Shown here: piece after piece, positions 5,167 through 8,879 of the stretch
Numbering within the stretch: position 1 is the stretch's first letter
Layout: each line of letters begins with the position of its first letter
Source: Thermoplasmata archaeon
Lineage (GTDB): Archaea > Thermoplasmatota > DAOVMN01
Reading direction: 5' to 3'
DNA length: 8,879 nucleotides
NCBI GenBank assembly: GCA_030630685.1
Contig: DAOVMN010000069.1
Span: forward strand, 1-8,879
Notes under the pieces: model-generated
What the model saw: the letters and a program-made list of their open reading frames with translations, nothing else
Database searches by the model: none
What the model was told of the DNA's origin: nothing
Made by a program: the position numbers and the translations under genes

Positions 5167-8100
5167 TTATTTCCTCCTCCTAACAATTATACCGACAATC
5201 ACCCCTGCAATAATGAATATTGCACTGAGATAATACGCCGGAGAAATCTCATCCACCCCGTTTCCTTCGTCCTTCGATTCTGTCAGGCTCCAATCGTAAA
5301 GGAAGACCTCGGTGTAGTACTCCGCAACTTCCTGGTTCCTGACAATGACCCCGGCCTCCCGATTAAGCAGGGCGGCCCCTTTTCCCCAGTTGATGCTCGA
5401 GATGAGGGTGTATTCACCATCAACGATCACCCCTTTGTTATGGATCTTGCTGAATCCCTTGAGCACTGCCAGGCGTGCCCGAAGGTTGTCCAAACCTCTT
5501 GTCAGTGCGATATCGTTGATGTATTCCACGGTATCCGCATTATCCAGTTTGCTGTCCCCGATAATCACGTACCTGCTGTCAAGAAGAATGCGCACATCAC
5601 ACCCCCGTCCCGCCGCCCTGATGGCCGCCTCTAAAAATAAGTTGGGGATTTCCTCGCCCCAGGAGATGTGGCACTGGAGCTGCTCGATGTAGACGGTTTC
5701 CTGTGCCTGGTCGATCATCCCGATAATTGCGTCTTTCCTCAGGGTGTGGTCCGGTGCAATAACCGGGGTAATCTCGAACTCCCCAGAGAATGTTCCTGCA
5801 GGGAATCTGGGTTTATAGGTGCCTTCCGGAATCGAGTAATCGGGTGTAAAATCCTCTGGAGGCTGGTAGCGGGGGTCTGACCCGAACATCACCACATCAT
5901 TGAACACAGGGTCGGAATCGTAGTTAAAGACCATCTCAAAGTATTGAGCCACCTCCTGATTTCGAACCACGATCCCCCAGCCGCGGTTGCCGAAGGTGGG
6001 GTCCACAGGAATCCCGGTGTCCTTCCAGTTCTCGGAATCAAGGATTAGGGTGTCATGGTCGATTACCGCATATTTGGCATGGTCGTAGTTGTACCTGTCC
6101 TTCACGGTTTTGTTGTTGTGAAGGAAGCTCACCTCTGCCCCGGCTTCAGCAAGCCGGTGGGCGATGTAATATGTGGAGTCTGGCACCCCGCCAACGGGCC
6201 CGCCCTCAAGGAATACCTTCACCTCCACGCTGCGGTTCCTTGCTGAGAGGAGATCCTCCATGAGATAAAGATTGGTGATCTGGTACACATTCAGGTAGAT
6301 GCTCACACTGGCGTTCTCGAGTTCCCGGTGTATGGCCTCAAAACTGGAGTCCGGGGAGACAAATGCCGTAACTTCCCCTGTGAAATTGAAGCTTGTGAAC
6401 GGGAGATCCGACTGACCGACCATGAATATTCGGTGGCTCTGCCAGTCATCCGGCCCATTGGTGTCCGCATAGAGCCCACCCTCCCTGTTCCGCCTGATGA
6501 CCTGCCCTTTACCCACAGAAGCAAGCTCTCCTTCCCATGCCCATAGCTTTTCTCCATTCAATCCCTTTACAATCTCTCCGCCCCAGGCAACGGAGTCCAC
6601 GATGTTTCCTTCTGGATCAAAAAGGGAGACAGAATCCTTTTCATTGCTGAGGGAAAGAAAGTATGTGTAGAAAGTTTCAATGGAAGTCAGATGCAGGAAG
6701 ACCTCTGGATTACGTGCAAGATAGACCGTTTCTCCCGAAGAAAGAGCAAGATTTTCAATGACATATTCTGTTTCTCCGTCTGTGAGAATATATCCGGAAA
6801 GATCCGTTTTTTTCTTTCCCTGATTGAAGAGAGCAATATATTCATCACTTCCTCCGCTGTAGGTGTTGTAGTAAACCTCGGTTATCAAAAGATGATGTGG
6901 GGTCGTTCTCTCGAAATCAATTGAGAAATAGAAATCTCTTTCAAAGAAATCCCTGTACTTTTCCGATGGAGGACCCCCTATGAGGAGACCGTTTGCAGAA
7001 GTGGAAGGATGACCATAAAGAGAAAACCCGGAACTCAGAATTGTATAATTATCTACCATCAAGAGGGCTCCGTCCATTCTCACCTGATTCTTGTTAAGAC
7101 CAAACTCGCTTATGATATGAACCTGCGCTCCGGCATTGCTGAGGTATGCAGCACTTCTGTTATCCTTTTCCACCCTGCCGTTAGACAATACAACTCTTAT
7201 GTCCATTCCTCTCATGGATAGATTTGCCAACAATTCCACCATTGGATTTATCCCTGTATCGTTTTCAAAAGGCAGATCATCTGTCTCAAGATAGACTCTG
7301 TGTTCTGCATCCCTAACCAAAGAAAGTATCTTTTCCTGGTCTCCCGGGAAGAATAAAGGTTGTACTGTTCCCATGGTATAAGAAACAAGCTCCTTGAATG
7401 GTGCAGGATAATCTCCATCTGGAAAATCTCCTGCCAGGCTTCCGTTACCGTCTAAAGCGAAAACCTGGCTGTTGTTCCACTCCTCTAAAAATCTGGAATT
7501 CAGGATATCAACTGCGGTTTTGTTCTCAAATGAGAGCCCCCATGCCCGTTTTCCAAAGCTCACATCTCCTGGGAAGGTAAGAGAGCTCCAGTTGGAGGTT
7601 ATGTAGACCGCTTTCTTTCCGTCAATGATCATGAGACTGTTCTCGTTCTCTGTTTCCAGTTCTTTTACCTCTGCCCCGCGCTTGCTCCAGTTTACAGCGG
7701 CATAAAGGGTGTAGTTGTCAAAAATAGGGATGGGATGTTCCTTGTGTAGAAGCGCCTTCACTTCCACTCCTCTGTCAAGAGCATCAGCTATTTCTTCCAC
7801 CAGTACATAATTGCTCACCGAAAAGAGCTGGAGTTTGATCTCTGTTTCTGCTTTCTGGACTGCTGAAACCGCTGCCGAAAGCGAACTGTCTGGAGAGATG
7901 AAAGGTACAAAGTTGTCCGTTTCCACTGGTATATTGGAGTAGCCCGGGGTAGGCCATGTCACGAACCAGCCTTCAGATGTATTGGTATCCGCACCATCCG
8001 GGATCAGGGAAAGACTGAAGCCCTCCTCTGCCTCCATTTCTCCTTCCCAGGAAACTCCCTCAGGCGGAGGGTCCACAGAACTCCCAGAACTCCAGGCAAT

Positions 8101-8879
8101 GTAGTCAACCGGGGTTCCATCCTCCGCTGTGAGGAGAAGGTCATCACGGGTGTTGGTGAGATAGGAGGAAGCCTTGTCCAGATAGAAGTGCCATGATCCA
8201 TTCACGAACCCGTTCTCACCTGAACCCGTGTGAAGCACCACAAACGAATGAGGGGGTAGGGTGAACCGGGGGAAAACGAAGTCCACATCCCCGTCCTGGT
8301 CCGAAAGGGTCCAACCGGTCAGATTCACAGATGTATTTACGAAGTTGTACAGCTCAACAAACTCCCCTTCCGTTTCATCGCCGTCAGGGTTGTAGAGGAC
8401 CTCATTGATGCAGACGCCTGAAGGAGGGGTATAATTGCCAAGGTTCATGGTGTGGTTGGAGGTTATGTTTAAATCCACAGAATAAAGAAGATCGGTCGTC
8501 CCGATGCCTGAGTAGGCTGAAAAGGTAAAATTCCCTGGGGGTGCCCAGAGCTCATAGAACCCCTTACCCGTGTGATCCCCGTAGACTCCGTTTTGCTCCG
8601 TGGTGTAGAAGGAGGTGAGGTTCAGAAAACTATGATTGCCCGCCTGCCCATCCCGGGATCGGAGGGTCACAAATCCAGCTTCCACAGGTGTGTTGTTGTG
8701 ATAGATCTTTCCTGAGACCGTGTGACCAAGTGCGGCAGAGGAATCACCATAATCCAGCAGCCTGACATCAACCGAGTTTTTGTGGGTTTTCGAGGTGTTG
8801 ACTTCCCGTGCCGACACATTGAGGAATGCGGTGTCAGATTCTCCAAGCTCTGCCCACCCGGAATAACTTTCATGGGGCA
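5167..8879 (-). CDS. Giant surface protein, lamin-tail and tandem PLD domains (5' partial)
   Basis: The frame stays open to the window edge, so the N-terminus is missing. Residue numbers here count from the GTG at 8817, which is probably not the start because good protein sequence (SYSGWAELGESDTAFLN) continues upstream. Domains: end of an Ig-like domain; carboxypeptidase-regulatory-like beta sandwich (34-130); lamin-tail domain 1 (134-295); PLD 1 (302-450); PLD 2 (484-605); lamin-tail domain 2 (642-790); PLD 3 (812-970); PLD 4 (1014-1176); one membrane helix (about 1194-1212) ending RRRK. HKD motifs are intact in PLD 3 (His913, Lys915, Asp920) and PLD 4 (His1126, Lys1128, Asp1133). They are lost in PLD 1 (Glu392, Ser394, Asp399) and PLD 2 (Asp582, Ala584, Asp589). 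At least 26 N-x-S/T sequons and the anchor indicate an extracellular, C-terminally tethered protein. PLD pairs cleave phosphodiesters, and lamin-tail domains often accompany secreted nucleases. A surface nuclease is likely; a phospholipase remains possible. It lies upstream of the antitoxin gene on the same strand. Confidence 0.88.
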   Translation of the reverse strand, partial: PHESYSGWAELGESDTAFLNVSAREVNTSKTHKNSVDVRLLDYGDSSAALGHTVSGKIYHNNTPVEAGFVTLRSRDGQAGNHSFLNLTSFYTTEQNGVYGDHTGKGFYELWAPPGNFTFSAYSGIGTTDLLYSVDLNITSNHTMNLGNYTPPSGVCINEVLYNPDGDETEGEFVELYNFVNTSVNLTGWTLSDQDGDVDFVFPRFTLPPHSFVVLHTGSGENGFVNGSWHFYLDKASSYLTNTRDDLLLTAEDGTPVDYIAWSSGSSVDPPPEGVSWEGEMEAEEGFSLSLIPDGADTNTSEGWFVTWPTPGYSNIPVETDNFVPFISPDSSLSAAVSAVQKAETEIKLQLFSVSNYVLVEEIADALDRGVEVKALLHKEHPIPIFDNYTLYAAVNWSKRGAEVKELETENENSLMIIDGKKAVYITSNWSSLTFPGDVSFGKRAWGLSFENKTAVDILNSRFLEEWNNSQVFALDGNGSLAGDFPDGDYPAPFKELVSYTMGTVQPLFFPGDQEKILSLVRDAEHRVYLETDDLPFENDTGINPMVELLANLSMRGMDIRVVLSNGRVEKDNRSAAYLSNAGAQVHIISEFGLNKNQVRMDGALLMVDNYTILSSGFSLYGHPSTSANGLLIGGPPSEKYRDFFERDFYFSIDFERTTPHHLLITEVYYNTYSGGSDEYIALFNQGKKKTDLSGYILTDGETEYVIENLALSSGETVYLARNPEVFLHLTSIETFYTYFLSLSNEKDSVSLFDPEGNIVDSVAWGGEIVKGLNGEKLWAWEGELASVGKGQVIRRNREGGLYADTNGPDDWQSHRIFMVGQSDLPFTSFNFTGEVTAFVSPDSSFEAIHRELENASVSIYLNVYQITNLYLMEDLLSARNRSVEVKVFLEGGPVGGVPDSTYYIAHRLAEAGAEVSFLHNNKTVKDRYNYDHAKYAVIDHDTLILDSENWKDTGIPVDPTFGNRGWGIVVRNQEVAQYFEMVFNYDSDPVFNDVVMFGSDPRYQPPEDFTPDYSIPEGTYKPRFPAGTFSGEFEITPVIAPDHTLRKDAIIGMIDQAQETVYIEQLQCHISWGEEIPNLFLEAAIRAAGRGCDVRILLDSRYVIIGDSKLDNADTVEYINDIALTRGLDNLRARLAVLKGFSKIHNKGVIVDGEYTLISSINWGKGAALLNREAGVIVRNQEVAEYYTEVFLYDWSLTESKDEGNGVDEISPAYYLSAIFIIAGVIVGIIVRRRK

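Noticed and set aside
7003..7368. PLD 2 as an active HKD domain
   Set aside because: The motif position reads Asp582, Ala584, Asp589, so the catalytic His and Lys are missing.
8815..8817. GTG as true start of the giant surface protein
   Set aside because: The frame is open upstream to the window edge with protein-like sequence, and no signal peptide follows the GTG.
1..8879. CRISPR array, tRNA, rRNA or insertion sequence
   Set aside because: I saw no regularly spaced repeats, cloverleaf, rRNA segments, transposase or terminal inverted repeats on either strand.

Overview
The window comes from an archaeon with about 50-55% GC in most coding stretches. The evidence is an archaeal-type phosphoglycerate kinase, an archaeal DHH/RecJ-like protein, AT-rich TATA-like boxes at the expected distance from start codons, a class II (bacterial-type) HMG-CoA reductase, and a surface protein built from lamin-tail and phospholipase-D domains. 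Among archaea, class II HMG-CoA reductase is known mainly from Thermoplasmata and Archaeoglobales. A Thermoplasmata-related euryarchaeon, possibly from an environmental genome, is therefore my best guess. It is not proven.

Layout. Positions 1-195 are non-coding and hold two related repeat copies, each with a hairpin, plus a third stem-loop. HMG-CoA reductase (196-1461, minus) and phosphoglycerate kinase (1674-2933, plus) diverge from a 212-bp AT-rich spacer carrying a TATA-like box for each gene. An identical 11-bp block covers both start codons. The kinase overlaps a DHH-family phosphoesterase (2930-4396, plus) by ATGA, so these two are probably one operon. The operon converges, with 22 bp between stops, on an antitoxin-toxin pair read from the minus strand: a ribbon-helix-helix antitoxin (4861-5094) and a PIN-domain RNase toxin (4419-4889). 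The toxin begins at TTG inside the antitoxin gene. A perfect 16-bp palindrome overlapping the antitoxin's TATA-like box looks like its autoregulatory operator.

The right 40% (5167-8879, minus) is one very large gene whose 5' end lies outside the window. It encodes a surface protein with N-terminal beta-sandwich domains, then lamin-tail, PLD, PLD, lamin-tail, PLD, PLD, and a C-terminal membrane anchor. The first PLD pair has lost both HKD motifs and the second pair keeps both. The degenerate pair plus the second lamin-tail domain sits in an AT-rich block flanked by GC-rich sequence, which suggests a mosaic gene. A cell-surface nuclease or phosphodiesterase is the most natural reading.

The three left-hand genes are core functions: isoprenoid lipid synthesis, central carbon metabolism and nucleic-acid processing. 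The right half is accessory in character. The points most worth following are the giant mosaic surface protein, the candidate antitoxin operator, and the shared start-site element of the divergent pair.
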